From a virus: a DNA stretch of 64,000 nucleotides. A model generated the notes under the pieces. It made no database searches, was not told the origin of the DNA, and saw nothing but the letters and a program-made list of their open reading frames with translations. Location: IMG/VR virus record IMGVR_UViG_3300042327_001260, positions 62,001 to 126,000 of that record; one strand, 5' to 3'. A program made the position numbers and the translations under genes. Numbering within the stretch: the first letter of the stretch is position 1; each line of letters starts with the position of its first letter. Of the stretch, positions 1-7,656 are shown one piece after another.

Positions 1-1
1 C

Positions 2-397
2 GGTTCATTTATAAATGAACAAAAAGAAAGTAATTCTGATTATGTAGAAATGGTATCATTACTACTTCATTCAAGAACGCAAGCACACACATTACATTTA
101 CAAACAGAATCATACCCTGAACACATGGCATTAAATGGGTACTATGATGGTATTGGAGATATCATTGACGGATTAGTTGAATCTTATCAAGGTAAGTACG
201 GAATATTAAAGGGATATAAATCTTATGATATTGTTGGGTATAAATCCACTGAATCAACTATAAAGTATTTAAAGGATTTATGTGGTAAAGTTGAGAAATT
301 AAGAGATTGTTGTAAAGACTCTTATATCCAAAATCAAATAGATATGGTTTGTGAATTAATAAATTCTACATTATATAAATTACGTTTTTTAAAGTAA
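2..397 (+). CDS. Ferritin-like / DUF5856-like phage protein, 5' partial
   Basis: The reading frame is open to the left edge, so the gene starts outside the window; the first internal ATG is at 50. The visible part is helical and contains HSRTQAHTLHLQT, PEHMALNGYYDG and VESYQGKYG. These resemble a small helical-bundle family found in many phages (DUF5856, distantly Dps/ferritin-like). I recognise the pattern from memory only; metal-binding function is not demonstrated. It ends 50 nt before the next gene, which has its own promoter motif. Confidence 0.6.
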   Translation, partial: GSFINEQKESNSDYVEMVSLLLHSRTQAHTLHLQTESYPEHMALNGYYDGIGDIIDGLVESYQGKYGILKGYKSYDIVGYKSTESTIKYLKDLCGKVEKLRDCCKDSYIQNQIDMVCELINSTLYKLRFLK

Positions 398-400
398 GAT

Positions 401-408
401 ATATTTAT
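401..408 (+). promoter_or_regulatory. Late-type promoter motif ATATTTAT
   Basis: ATATTTAT inside a longer ATATATTTATAT context, 39 nt upstream of the 448 start codon. It is one of about two dozen copies that sit just upstream of transcription-unit starts in this window and are oriented with the gene. Confidence 0.55.
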
Positions 409-447
409 ATACAAAAAGACAAATAAATACAATTAAAAAAAATAAAA

Positions 448-936
448 ATGGCAATTAGAAAAGTTATATTAACAGAAGCTGAACTTACAAGACTAATCAA
501 AAATATTGTAATGGAAACCAAAGCTGAAATGGAAGAAGGTTGGTTAGAAGACAAACTTGGTAGAGTAGGGAAAGGTATTGAAAATATTGGAAAAGGTACT
601 AAAAGATTTGCAACAGGGCATGGTTCAAAACAAGAAAGACAGGAAACTATGGATCAATTCTTTTCTGATTTAGATGAAGTAGGTGCAATGGTTGAGGAAA
701 ATCCTGATGACTATTATGGTGGTAATAATTGGGAAAGAATGAGAGCGTCATTAGAAAGACAAGCAGAAGAAAATAACTATAAAGGTGAATTGGTTGTTAT
801 GTATAAAACACCTCCTCATGTTATTAGATATGAAAAAGGTTATACAGGATTAGAGCATATGGGTGCAGGTGCAACCGCAGGTATAACAGCTGGACACACA
901 TTTGGTGGTGGTAGAAGAGGATCTTCTTTAGGATAA
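448..936 (+). CDS. Leader-bearing putative internal head protein
   Basis: A 162-aa protein of unknown function. Its first 23 residues are basic and amphipathic, with L8-T-E10 and V21-M-E23, and fit the leader family seen throughout this window. T4-type prohead proteases cleave after L/I-x-E, so I infer targeting into the prohead and trimming. The mature part is charged and ends in a Gly-rich tail (GAGATAGITAGHTFGGGRRG). There is no Shine-Dalgarno; the start follows an A-rich stretch, as usual in Bacteroidota. It is a single-gene unit between a late-type promoter and a hairpin terminator. Confidence 0.7.
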   Translation: MAIRKVILTEAELTRLIKNIVMETKAEMEEGWLEDKLGRVGKGIENIGKGTKRFATGHGSKQERQETMDQFFSDLDEVGAMVEENPDDYYGGNNWERMRASLERQAEENNYKGELVVMYKTPPHVIRYEKGYTGLEHMGAGATAGITAGHTFGGGRRGSSLG

Positions 937-956
937 TACTTAAAAAAATGAATAGT

Positions 957-990
957 AAAACCGTAGAGAAATCTACGGTTTTTTATTTTT
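957..990. terminator. Bidirectional rho-independent terminator
   Basis: Stem CCGTAGA/TCTACGG with loop GAAA, extended by AAAA/TTTT and followed by a T-run on the + strand. It lies between two convergent genes and can serve both. Confidence 0.85.
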
Positions 991-1390
991 GTAGAATTTT
1001 GTAATCAACCTCGTTAAGTGAGTCGATACCCATATCATTAATTTTATCTAAAATGGTGTCTTTATCTAAATTAGTCTCTAAAAAACTAACCAACGTTTCT
1101 TTAAACTCACCACCATTAAAAATAGGATTTAAATTTTTTTGATATAAAAAAGAATCTGTTAGATTTTTGTAAGAAAGCAAAACATCGTATTTCTTGAAAA
1201 GATTATATATTTCTTTATGCTTTTCAATATCTAAAAAAACATATAACATATCTTTACCGATACCATTGTCACAATATGCAATATTTTTCAAATCTGACTC
1301 TGAAAAAATATTCATTAAAAAATTGAATATTTTTCTTTTCATAAAATTAGAATTTGGTTCGTCGATAATAAAAAGCCCTACCTGTGTCAT
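983..1390 (-). CDS. Hypothetical protein, 135 aa
   Basis: Not recognised. It begins MTQVGLFIIDEPN and is soluble, rich in Asn, Lys and Asp. Upstream on its own strand is an exact TATATTTG, the Bacteroidota -7 element, so transcription by unmodified host RNA polymerase is likely. It converges on the preceding + gene at a shared terminator. No leader motif is seen. Confidence 0.6.
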   Translation of the reverse strand: MTQVGLFIIDEPNSNFMKRKIFNFLMNIFSESDLKNIAYCDNGIGKDMLYVFLDIEKHKEIYNLFKKYDVLLSYKNLTDSFLYQKNLNPIFNGGEFKETLVSFLETNLDKDTILDKINDMGIDSLNEVDYKILQK

Positions 1391-1416
1391 AATTTGTTTA
1401 TTTATACAAATATAAT

Positions 1417-1424
1417 ACTTTTTA
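1417..1424 (-). promoter_or_regulatory. Host-type -7 element TATATTTG
   Basis: On the - strand this reads TATATTTG, matching TAnnTTTG, 26 nt upstream of the 1390 start. The -33 position holds only TTTT, so the match is partial. Confidence 0.45.
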
Positions 1425-1439
1425 ATTAAATAAAAAAAA

Positions 1440-3263
1440 TTAAGATAAGTTTGTTTTATATTTTTTGAAAAACTCTAAAGGTATTTTTTCGTGTGATAAA
1501 TTGGTGTGAGTTAAAACTTTATTTTTTTCTAAACTTTCTAACCTTTTTTGTATTTTTGGATAATCATCCCAATTATTATAATTAGAAAGTGACTTAACTT
1601 GAGAAGGTAAACCACCATCTTTATATTTTTGGAACACCGTTTCAGATGTTGAAGGATCAATTAATCCCATGAAAACATAATCAGAGCTGCTTGATATAAT
1701 CTCATCCCAAACGTCAGTACCCCCGGCAGAAAAACCAACAATTTTATTTATTTTATTATTTTTTTTAACATTTGATAATTCCGTTGATGTGTAGTCTAAG
1801 AAAACCGCCTTGTCTACAGGTAATCCAGCATCCACCCATTGTGATTTCATCCATTCAGATGTTGCGTAACTCATACCACCAAAAACAACTGTTTTTCCAT
1901 TAGACGATGTATTATTTTCATTATTTAAGTCGTCATCTTCCTCTTCAGATTCTGCACCAACATAAAATAAATGCCAAGGTTCCTTCTTCCTAAGAGTACC
2001 GTCGGTTTTATATGTTACCTCAAATCCATAACTATTAGCATTATTTGCAACCCATTTTTTAACATCACTATTTGTATCCCACCAAGACGGATCAGTACTA
2101 AATATATCAAAGGCTTTACCTGTATGGTGTTGGCTAAATCCAGGTATAGTATTATAACTCTGAACATCGTCTATTGTTCTACCCCCTTTAACTTTAGTAC
2201 CAAAGTTTACTACTTGATCATCATAACTTCTATAATCTGAAATAATGTCGGTAGTAACTTTTGTAAATTGTTTTTTACAATCTTTAATTAACTTTTTTAT
2301 TTGTTTCTTCGCTTCACTGTCAACACCACCAGCATCTTCGGTTGTATCACCCTCTTGATCCATTTCTTTTTTAAGATGGTAATCGGTAATGTTTACCCCC
2401 CAATTTGTTTTTAATTTATCAACTGCCTTTTTAACGTCAGAAGGTAAATTATCATAAATTGATCCTGTTTTATTTCCATTATCAATTTTTATTTCATCAT
2501 TAATTGAATTCCTAATTTTAAATACGTCAGATTCGAAATTATCTTTTTTCCCGTTTTGGACAAAAACAAAATATTTATCTTCCATACCTGAAGGATCTTC
2601 ATCACAAACAGTTACACTTTTAGTCGAACCTTTAACCGATTCGTGGGTTTCCGTTCTACATTTTTGTGTTGTCGGGTAGTATTCCCAGTGTAAGTGGGGT
2701 CCTGTACCAACACCCTTATTTCCCACAGTGGCAACAATATCTCCTGGTAATACAGTCTCACCGTTTTCAAAGTACACACTATCACAGTGACAGTATTTAG
2801 TTATACTATTATCGTAGTGTTTTATTTTAAAACAAACGGGACCCTTATCTTGTATCACCCCTTTCTTTAATATTGCAATAGGTACTCCTGTACTATTTGC
2901 ATAATCTCTACCGGCATGCCAATGCCAATCACAGTATCTAACCTTTTTACCACAGAGACTCCAAATCGGTCCCCTCCAACCGTAAGTTTTACCTCTTTTG
3001 ACTGACCCAGAATAATAATTACTTGTATTTAATTTATTTATGTTTATTAAATTAGTTGAACTATAGTCATCCACATCACTATTTGATAAAACCTCATTTT
3101 CAGGATTTTTATAATCTCTATCAAAAGGTTTATTTGTGGTAAAATCAAAACCACGAGTATCACCGACTTTTTTACCCCCAGATGTTTCCCAATCTTTAAA
3201 GTAATGTCCGTAACCTTGTTCGGCAATTTCTTCCTTTAATATGTTAAGTAATTTTAAATACAT
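1440..3263 (-). CDS. Three-domain peptidoglycan hydrolase: M23 + M15 + serine-hydrolase-like
   Basis: This 607-aa protein would cut peptidoglycan peptides. Residues about 90-200 form an M23/LytM domain with H116/D120 (HAGRD) and H190-L-H192. Residues about 320-435 form an M15/VanY-like D,D-carboxypeptidase domain with S377-Q-H379-H-T-G-K-A-F-D386 and E428-P-W-H431. After an acidic linker, residues 457-607 contain G510-F-S512-A-G, the nucleophile elbow of alpha/beta hydrolases. The N-terminus MYLKLLNILKEEIAE has L9-K-E11 and I13-A-E15 and fits the leader family, so the enzyme may be packaged in the virion. It could instead be the lysis endolysin. A late-type motif lies 4 nt before the ATG. Confidence 0.85.
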   Translation of the reverse strand: MYLKLLNILKEEIAEQGYGHYFKDWETSGGKKVGDTRGFDFTTNKPFDRDYKNPENEVLSNSDVDDYSSTNLININKLNTSNYYSGSVKRGKTYGWRGPIWSLCGKKVRYCDWHWHAGRDYANSTGVPIAILKKGVIQDKGPVCFKIKHYDNSITKYCHCDSVYFENGETVLPGDIVATVGNKGVGTGPHLHWEYYPTTQKCRTETHESVKGSTKSVTVCDEDPSGMEDKYFVFVQNGKKDNFESDVFKIRNSINDEIKIDNGNKTGSIYDNLPSDVKKAVDKLKTNWGVNITDYHLKKEMDQEGDTTEDAGGVDSEAKKQIKKLIKDCKKQFTKVTTDIISDYRSYDDQVVNFGTKVKGGRTIDDVQSYNTIPGFSQHHTGKAFDIFSTDPSWWDTNSDVKKWVANNANSYGFEVTYKTDGTLRKKEPWHLFYVGAESEEEDDDLNNENNTSSNGKTVVFGGMSYATSEWMKSQWVDAGLPVDKAVFLDYTSTELSNVKKNNKINKIVGFSAGGTDVWDEIISSSSDYVFMGLIDPSTSETVFQKYKDGGLPSQVKSLSNYNNWDDYPKIQKRLESLEKNKVLTHTNLSHEKIPLEFFKKYKTNLS

Positions 3264-3267
3264 ATAC

Positions 3268-3275
3268 TATAAATA
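3268..3275 (-). promoter_or_regulatory. Late-type promoter motif on - strand
   Basis: Reads TATTTATA on the coding strand, 4 nt before the start codon at 3263. The spacing predicts a leaderless transcript. Confidence 0.55.
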
Positions 3276-3347
3276 CCTTAAATGTTAATTAATATATAAC
3301 ATATGAAAACTTACAAGTAAAACTAATTACTAAATGAATAAAAATTA

Positions 3348-3355
3348 ATATTTAT
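3348..3355 (+). promoter_or_regulatory. Late-type promoter motif ATATTTAT
   Basis: Five nucleotides (TACAT) separate the motif from the ATG at 3361. Confidence 0.55.
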
Positions 3356-3360
3356 TACAT

Positions 3361-5562
3361 ATGAAACTAATAAAATATCTTATGATGTTTATAACCTTTT
3401 ATGGTTATTCACAATACTGCCCTTATTTGGGTCCGAATCAAATATTACCTTGTGGTGTAAACTCAACAACACTTACTGCAGATTTAAGTCAATGCGGTGT
3501 AGGACAAAACCCAAATGCAACAACCAATTACCAAAACACACAAATACCATATGTTGCGCAAACAAATACAGGAACGTCTTTAATTATGTCCGATGACTCA
3601 CAACAAGGACCTTTCAATATAGGATTTACTTTTTGTTTTTATGGAAACACATACAATCAGTTTTATGTCGGTAGTAATGGTTGGGTATCATTTTCCCCTA
3701 ACCAACCTGTAACGTATACATCTGCTAGTATTCCTTCAGCAGCAAATCCCGTTAATTCAATTATGGGTGCATGGCAAGATTGGCATCCAGGTTTAGGTGG
3801 ACAAATTAGGTATCAAGTACAAGGAACCGCACCTTGCCGTAAATTAGTTGTTAGTTGGGTAAATGTCCCTTTTTATTCATGTACATCAATAAATGGTACA
3901 TTTCATATAGTCCTTTATGAATCAACAAATGTTATTGAGGTTCATATTCAAAATAAACAATTTTGTGCTTGGGCAAATGGAACCGCAGTTCAAGGTATTC
4001 AAAACATTAATGGAACACAAGCAGTGACAACGCCAGGTAGAAACTCATCACAATGGACGGCACAAAATGATGGACGTAGATGGACACCATCAGGACCAAC
4101 AGTAACCCCAACATTGACTTGGTATCAAGTCGGTAATCCAAATCCTATTGGTACAGGTCCGACAATAACTGTTACTCCACCACAACAGGGGGCTAATTAT
4201 ACTTGCCAATTTGTTTACCCTTCTTGTAATGCGGGGTGGGCAACATGTAACAATAATGGTGGGTTGGGTCCTGATACTGTTTTTGTACAACCAGGACCAC
4301 CAAATTTACCACAACCTATTATTAATTTTACAAACCCAACATGTAATTCATATTGTGATGGTACCATAGATGTAATACCACAAGGAGGTAACGGTGTTCA
4401 AACTATATCTTGGATCGGTTCACAACCACCACAGTTTAATCAAACATCACTTTGTTCAGGTAATTATTCTTTTACAATAACTGATGCTGCTGGATGTACA
4501 GTATCTTCTAATGTTACGTTAGTTAATCCACCACAAATTTTTATAACACCGATTAGTGGTGAGGATACTATTTGTTACCTTTCTAATTTAGAAACATACA
4601 CTGTACCTACTATGGGTAACGGATTTATTTATACATGGATGTCAAATTCAAATATAACAGGTGGACAGGGAACTGAAACCATATCAACCGATTGGTCTCA
4701 ATTACCTTCAGGGTTTTATCAAAATTCTGTAAGTGTTTACACAACAAATCAAAATGGTTGTTATAGTGATACGTCATATTTTAATACATTTATTTTAAAT
4801 ATAAACCCAACAATAACCCCAATCGGACCTTTTTGTTCTTATGATGGTTGTGTTAGTTTAAATGCATCACCATTAGGTGGGGTTTTTAGTGGAGATAACG
4901 TTTTAAATAATCAGTTTTGTCCTTCACCGAATAATATATTAAATAATGTGACTTACACCTACAACCAATCAAACTGTATTTTTGACACTACAATTAACGT
5001 TACAGTAAACCCACAGCCAATCATTTTACCAATAACTCCGTCAGATGAATTTTTTGAACTTTGTGAAGGGGATTCTTTACCTAAAGTTTACACCACAAGT
5101 TCTAATTTATCAGGATTATTTGATTGGATAATAAACAATGATACCATTGAGGGTAACCCAATATCATATACTTGGTTACAGGAGGGGTTATATACTATAA
5201 CGGTAACACAAACATCGGACTATGGTTGTATATCACAACCACAACAAACCACGATTAGTATTGATAAGTGTCCCGAAGAATTAATCTTTATACCTAATAC
5301 TTTTACACCTGATGGTGATGAAAATAACAATGAATGGTATCCTGTTTTCACTTCAGGTTATGATCCATATAGATTTGAACTATTAATTTTTAATAGATGG
5401 GGTAATACAATATGGGAAAGTTATAACCCATCAGCAAAATGGGATGGTACATATGACGGTAAAAAATGTCAAGACGGTGTTTATTTTTGGACAATAACTT
5501 ACGGAGTTGAGGGTACTGACGAAAGAAAAGTAATACACGGACATTTAACAATTATTCGTTAG
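3361..5562 (+). CDS. Secreted surface protein with T9SS type B sorting domain
   Basis: A 733-aa protein with a signal peptide (about residues 1-17, ending GYSQ as in many Bacteroidota exports). It has a beta-rich N-terminal region with many Cys, Ig/PKD-like segments, and a C-terminal gliding-motility-associated domain. The last ~90 residues show PNTFTPDGDENN, FNRWGNTIWES, KWDGTYDGK and DGVYFWTITY, the hallmarks of type B (CHU_C-type) cargo of the type IX secretion system. I infer Sec export followed by T9SS delivery to the host surface or outside. The N-terminal fold (GFTFCFYGNTYNQFYVGSNG) recurs in the 45496 protein (IGFNFVYNGTTYTQFAVNTN). Its role may be superinfection exclusion, adhesion or virion decoration; none is proven. 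Confidence 0.88.
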   Translation: MKLIKYLMMFITFYGYSQYCPYLGPNQILPCGVNSTTLTADLSQCGVGQNPNATTNYQNTQIPYVAQTNTGTSLIMSDDSQQGPFNIGFTFCFYGNTYNQFYVGSNGWVSFSPNQPVTYTSASIPSAANPVNSIMGAWQDWHPGLGGQIRYQVQGTAPCRKLVVSWVNVPFYSCTSINGTFHIVLYESTNVIEVHIQNKQFCAWANGTAVQGIQNINGTQAVTTPGRNSSQWTAQNDGRRWTPSGPTVTPTLTWYQVGNPNPIGTGPTITVTPPQQGANYTCQFVYPSCNAGWATCNNNGGLGPDTVFVQPGPPNLPQPIINFTNPTCNSYCDGTIDVIPQGGNGVQTISWIGSQPPQFNQTSLCSGNYSFTITDAAGCTVSSNVTLVNPPQIFITPISGEDTICYLSNLETYTVPTMGNGFIYTWMSNSNITGGQGTETISTDWSQLPSGFYQNSVSVYTTNQNGCYSDTSYFNTFILNINPTITPIGPFCSYDGCVSLNASPLGGVFSGDNVLNNQFCPSPNNILNNVTYTYNQSNCIFDTTINVTVNPQPIILPITPSDEFFELCEGDSLPKVYTTSSNLSGLFDWIINNDTIEGNPISYTWLQEGLYTITVTQTSDYGCISQPQQTTISIDKCPEELIFIPNTFTPDGDENNNEWYPVFTSGYDPYRFELLIFNRWGNTIWESYNPSAKWDGTYDGKKCQDGVYFWTITYGVEGTDERKVIHGHLTIIR

Positions 5563-5734
5563 TTCCTAAAATCATACCTATTTCTAAAAGCTCCTTTATT
5601 GTTTTATTTAAAGGGGCTTTAATAAAATATGTCCCATCTTCCTGTCTAAAAAAACACCATCCACTTAACATGGAATGTAATTTTTCGTAGGTTTCTTTAT
5701 CTTTAACTTTATAAGTTTTTAATCCCACCACCAT
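5552..5734 (-). CDS. Small hypothetical protein, 60 aa
   Basis: Not recognised. It begins MVVGLKTYKVKDKETYEK. It overlaps the end of the upstream - strand gene by 16 nt and converges on the + strand T9SS gene with an 11-nt overlap, as in compact phage operons. Probably the last gene of the unit reading leftward from about 6.3-6.5 kb. Confidence 0.55.
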   Translation of the reverse strand: MVVGLKTYKVKDKETYEKLHSMLSGWCFFRQEDGTYFIKAPLNKTIKELLEIGMILGTNE

Positions 5735-6309
5735 CTCATTCTTTCTTTTAAAATTTTAAACAATAAATCATGTGCCTTTTTCTCATTATGTTTTGCAACA
5801 TAATAACATAAATCTCTTTTATCTAAACCTGATTTCTTTTTCAATACTTTACGAACACTTGATGGGTACTTTCTTAAATAAGCATCGTAATTCTCTGATA
5901 TAACATCTTCCTCCATTGAATAAAGTTCTCTACCTCCCTCCACAGGTTCAAATCTGAATTTAGTTTCAGAGTAATCAAGATACTCAGCCCCATAATATTC
6001 TTCTTTTACTCTTTCTATTAGGTTTAAAACAATAGTCATATCACGATTATCGCGATCAACTTGCATATGACGGTTTGCGTAGATAATTTCTTTTCTTTGA
6101 AATTCTATCTTTTTCTGAAGGATTGTAAATATGTACCAATCGTCCCAATCCTTATCTTTATATAAAGTGGGTATCCATCTTAGGATATTTTTTATACCTC
6201 CAAAAAAGTATCTTATTCTCCAATGTGTTTTTCGCCATAAGAATGGTAAAACTCCTTTTCTATTCCAAGCGGAGTCTTCAGGGATTGTCAGTTTTTTGTA
6301 ATTTTTCAT
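5719..6309 (-). CDS. Conserved phage hypothetical protein, 196 aa
   Basis: It begins MKNYKKLTIPEDSAWNRKG and is rich in Trp, Tyr and Arg (WDDWYIFTILQKKIE; ERMRWWWD at the end). Similar Trp-rich proteins occur in other tailed phages, but I know no function. An exact TATATTTG lies 19 nt upstream of the start, so early transcription by host polymerase is plausible. It overlaps both neighbours in a short leftward operon. Confidence 0.6.
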   Translation of the reverse strand: MKNYKKLTIPEDSAWNRKGVLPFLWRKTHWRIRYFFGGIKNILRWIPTLYKDKDWDDWYIFTILQKKIEFQRKEIIYANRHMQVDRDNRDMTIVLNLIERVKEEYYGAEYLDYSETKFRFEPVEGGRELYSMEEDVISENYDAYLRKYPSSVRKVLKKKSGLDKRDLCYYVAKHNEKKAHDLLFKILKERMRWWWD

Positions 6310-6493
6310 TTTCTTTTTCTTTGTATTGCAAATATAGTGAAAAAATTACTAATAAGTTAATAAAAACACATAAAAAAGATTCTAAAATCCAATGCCAATC
6401 AGTTTGTGTCATGGACACATGTGTCCCGAACCACATGAAAGAACCATATTTATTCATAAGTTCAACCAACAAATACTTCAAAAATTTTATCAT
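6278..6493 (-). CDS. Small single-pass membrane protein
   Basis: A 71-aa ORF with one strong hydrophobic segment (ILESFLCVFINLLVIFSLYLQ, about residues 36-56) and a charged Lys/Glu tail. It overlaps the downstream gene by 32 nt. The opposite-strand frame here has no phage-like composition. Function unknown. Met13 is an alternative start. Confidence 0.45.
   Translation of the reverse strand: MIKFLKYLLVELMNKYGSFMWFGTHVSMTQTDWHWILESFLCVFINLLVIFSLYLQYKEKENEKLQKTDNP
6329..6336 (-). promoter_or_regulatory. Host-type -7 element TATATTTG
   Basis: Exact TATATTTG on the - strand, 19 nt before the 6309 start and inside the upstream small ORF. No clear -33 TTTG is seen. Confidence 0.45.
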
Positions 6494-6517
6494 ACCATTA
6501 CTATTACGTTTATATTA

Positions 6518-6525
6518 ATATTTAT
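6518..6525 (+). promoter_or_regulatory. Late-type promoter motif ATATTTAT
   Basis: Four nucleotides (CTAT) separate the motif from the ATG at 6530. It supports that start over in-frame Mets further upstream. Confidence 0.55.
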
Positions 6526-6529
6526 CTAT

Positions 6530-6859
6530 ATGAGTGAAAAAAACTTTAATGAACCAAATCCAAAACTTAAAAAAAAAGATAGGATAATTGTGTGGTATGT
6601 TGCTGGAGAAGATATCCCAACACAATCAAAAGGTATTGTTATAGGGATTAATAACCTACCAAAACATAAACCAACAGATTGTGGATATGGTTATTGGGTT
6701 GAGTTTTATGATAAAGACACTAATGAATTCATAACAAAACTAACTCTAATACCTGAAGACGATATTTGGTTTTTTGATAAAGATTATTATGAAAATGAAA
6801 ATTTAAAAGAAAGTTTATTTTCAATAACTAAAAAAAACATAAACAAAATAAAATTATAA
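6530..6859 (+). CDS. Hypothetical protein, 109 aa
   Basis: It begins MSEKNFNEPNPKLKKKDRI. The frame is open further upstream, but the ATATTTAT motif just before this ATG and the poor composition of the upstream part favour 6530. It contains a beta-rich segment (KDRIIVWYVAG, YGYWVEFYDKD) that could be a small SH3-like barrel, which is a guess. First gene of a four-gene unit ending at 9285. Confidence 0.6.
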   Translation: MSEKNFNEPNPKLKKKDRIIVWYVAGEDIPTQSKGIVIGINNLPKHKPTDCGYGYWVEFYDKDTNEFITKLTLIPEDDIWFFDKDYYENENLKESLFSITKKNINKIKL

Positions 6860-6861
6860 TT

Positions 6862-7347
6862 ATGAAAGGATTTATAGGCTTAACACAGTCAGCTAAAGAA
6901 GACATATTAAAACAACACAGTGAAACATATAATGGTTACTCTGTTGGTAACGTACCATCTAACATGTACCCAATAACAACATTTAATGACGCAAGAGACA
7001 CTAATGGAATTACCGTAGATATGAATGGGAATGTAAAATCATACACAAACCATAAAATAAATGAAATTGCTGCTAAAAATTTACATTATGATGAAATTGA
7101 TTCTGCTTATGAGTTTGACTCCGATGGTCCACAACAAAGTATGGTACAACCTAATTTAGGTAAAAGACCTTATGATTTTGATTCAAAAGGACCTGTTGAT
7201 GTTTATGAAGATGATGAAGACTTTTTTGATGTTTATGATTCTGACTTTACTGATTCTGATGACATTAAAGATGATGACAAAATAAATGATATAACAGAAA
7301 GTGTTAATAAAAGTTTAGAAATGTTTAGAAAATTTAAAAATTACTAA
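6862..7347 (+). CDS. Acidic repeat protein with degenerate leader
   Basis: 161 aa. The N-terminus MKGFIGLTQSAKEDILKQHS follows the pattern of the leader family (compare the ITESEKENILKLH of the 18192 protein) but has Q where the others have LTE, so no clean L/I-x-E is present. The body contains a short duplicated acidic motif (YEFDSDGP and YDFDSKGPVDVYEDDED). Function unknown. It lies 2 nt after the previous gene. Confidence 0.6.
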   Translation: MKGFIGLTQSAKEDILKQHSETYNGYSVGNVPSNMYPITTFNDARDTNGITVDMNGNVKSYTNHKINEIAAKNLHYDEIDSAYEFDSDGPQQSMVQPNLGKRPYDFDSKGPVDVYEDDEDFFDVYDSDFTDSDDIKDDDKINDITESVNKSLEMFRKFKNY

Positions 7348-7348
7348 A

Positions 7349-7654
7349 ATGGAAGTAATAGACATATTATCTCATTATATAGATAAGACTCAAAATTTAA
7401 TAATTGTTGAGTTCAGAATGATGGGTGATGACGATGAGGTAGTTAGAGAAGATTTTATTGAATATTCTTATTTTGAAGAGTTTGGTTTTGATAAAAATAA
7501 AAACTTTGAAATATTTGAGTCTTTAATCGAGGAAGGTGATGAGTGGGAGGATGATGACGTTGATTATATTTCAGATGAATCATCACTAATTAATTTTTTA
7601 AACGAATATTATGTTGTTTATCCAAAAAAAATACCTAAACCAGAATTTAAATAA
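7349..7654 (+). CDS. Acidic hypothetical protein, 101 aa
   Basis: Not recognised. Highly acidic (GDEWEDDDVDYISDESS), starting 1 nt after the upstream stop. It starts MEVIDILSHYIDK without an L/I-x-E leader. Its place between leader-bearing genes suggests co-expression. Confidence 0.55.
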   Translation: MEVIDILSHYIDKTQNLIIVEFRMMGDDDEVVREDFIEYSYFEEFGFDKNKNFEIFESLIEEGDEWEDDDVDYISDESSLINFLNEYYVVYPKKIPKPEFK

Positions 7655-7656
7655 AA

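Noticed and set aside
1391-1439. TATAAATA on the - strand as a T4-type late promoter for the 983-1390 gene
   Set aside because: Other late-type units here read TATTTATA on the coding strand, so this copy is in the wrong orientation; the TATATTTG next to it is the better candidate.
6225-6518. A 97-aa + strand ORF
   Set aside because: It is antisense to two overlapping - strand genes, starts inside one of them and has no promoter motif or protein-like pattern.
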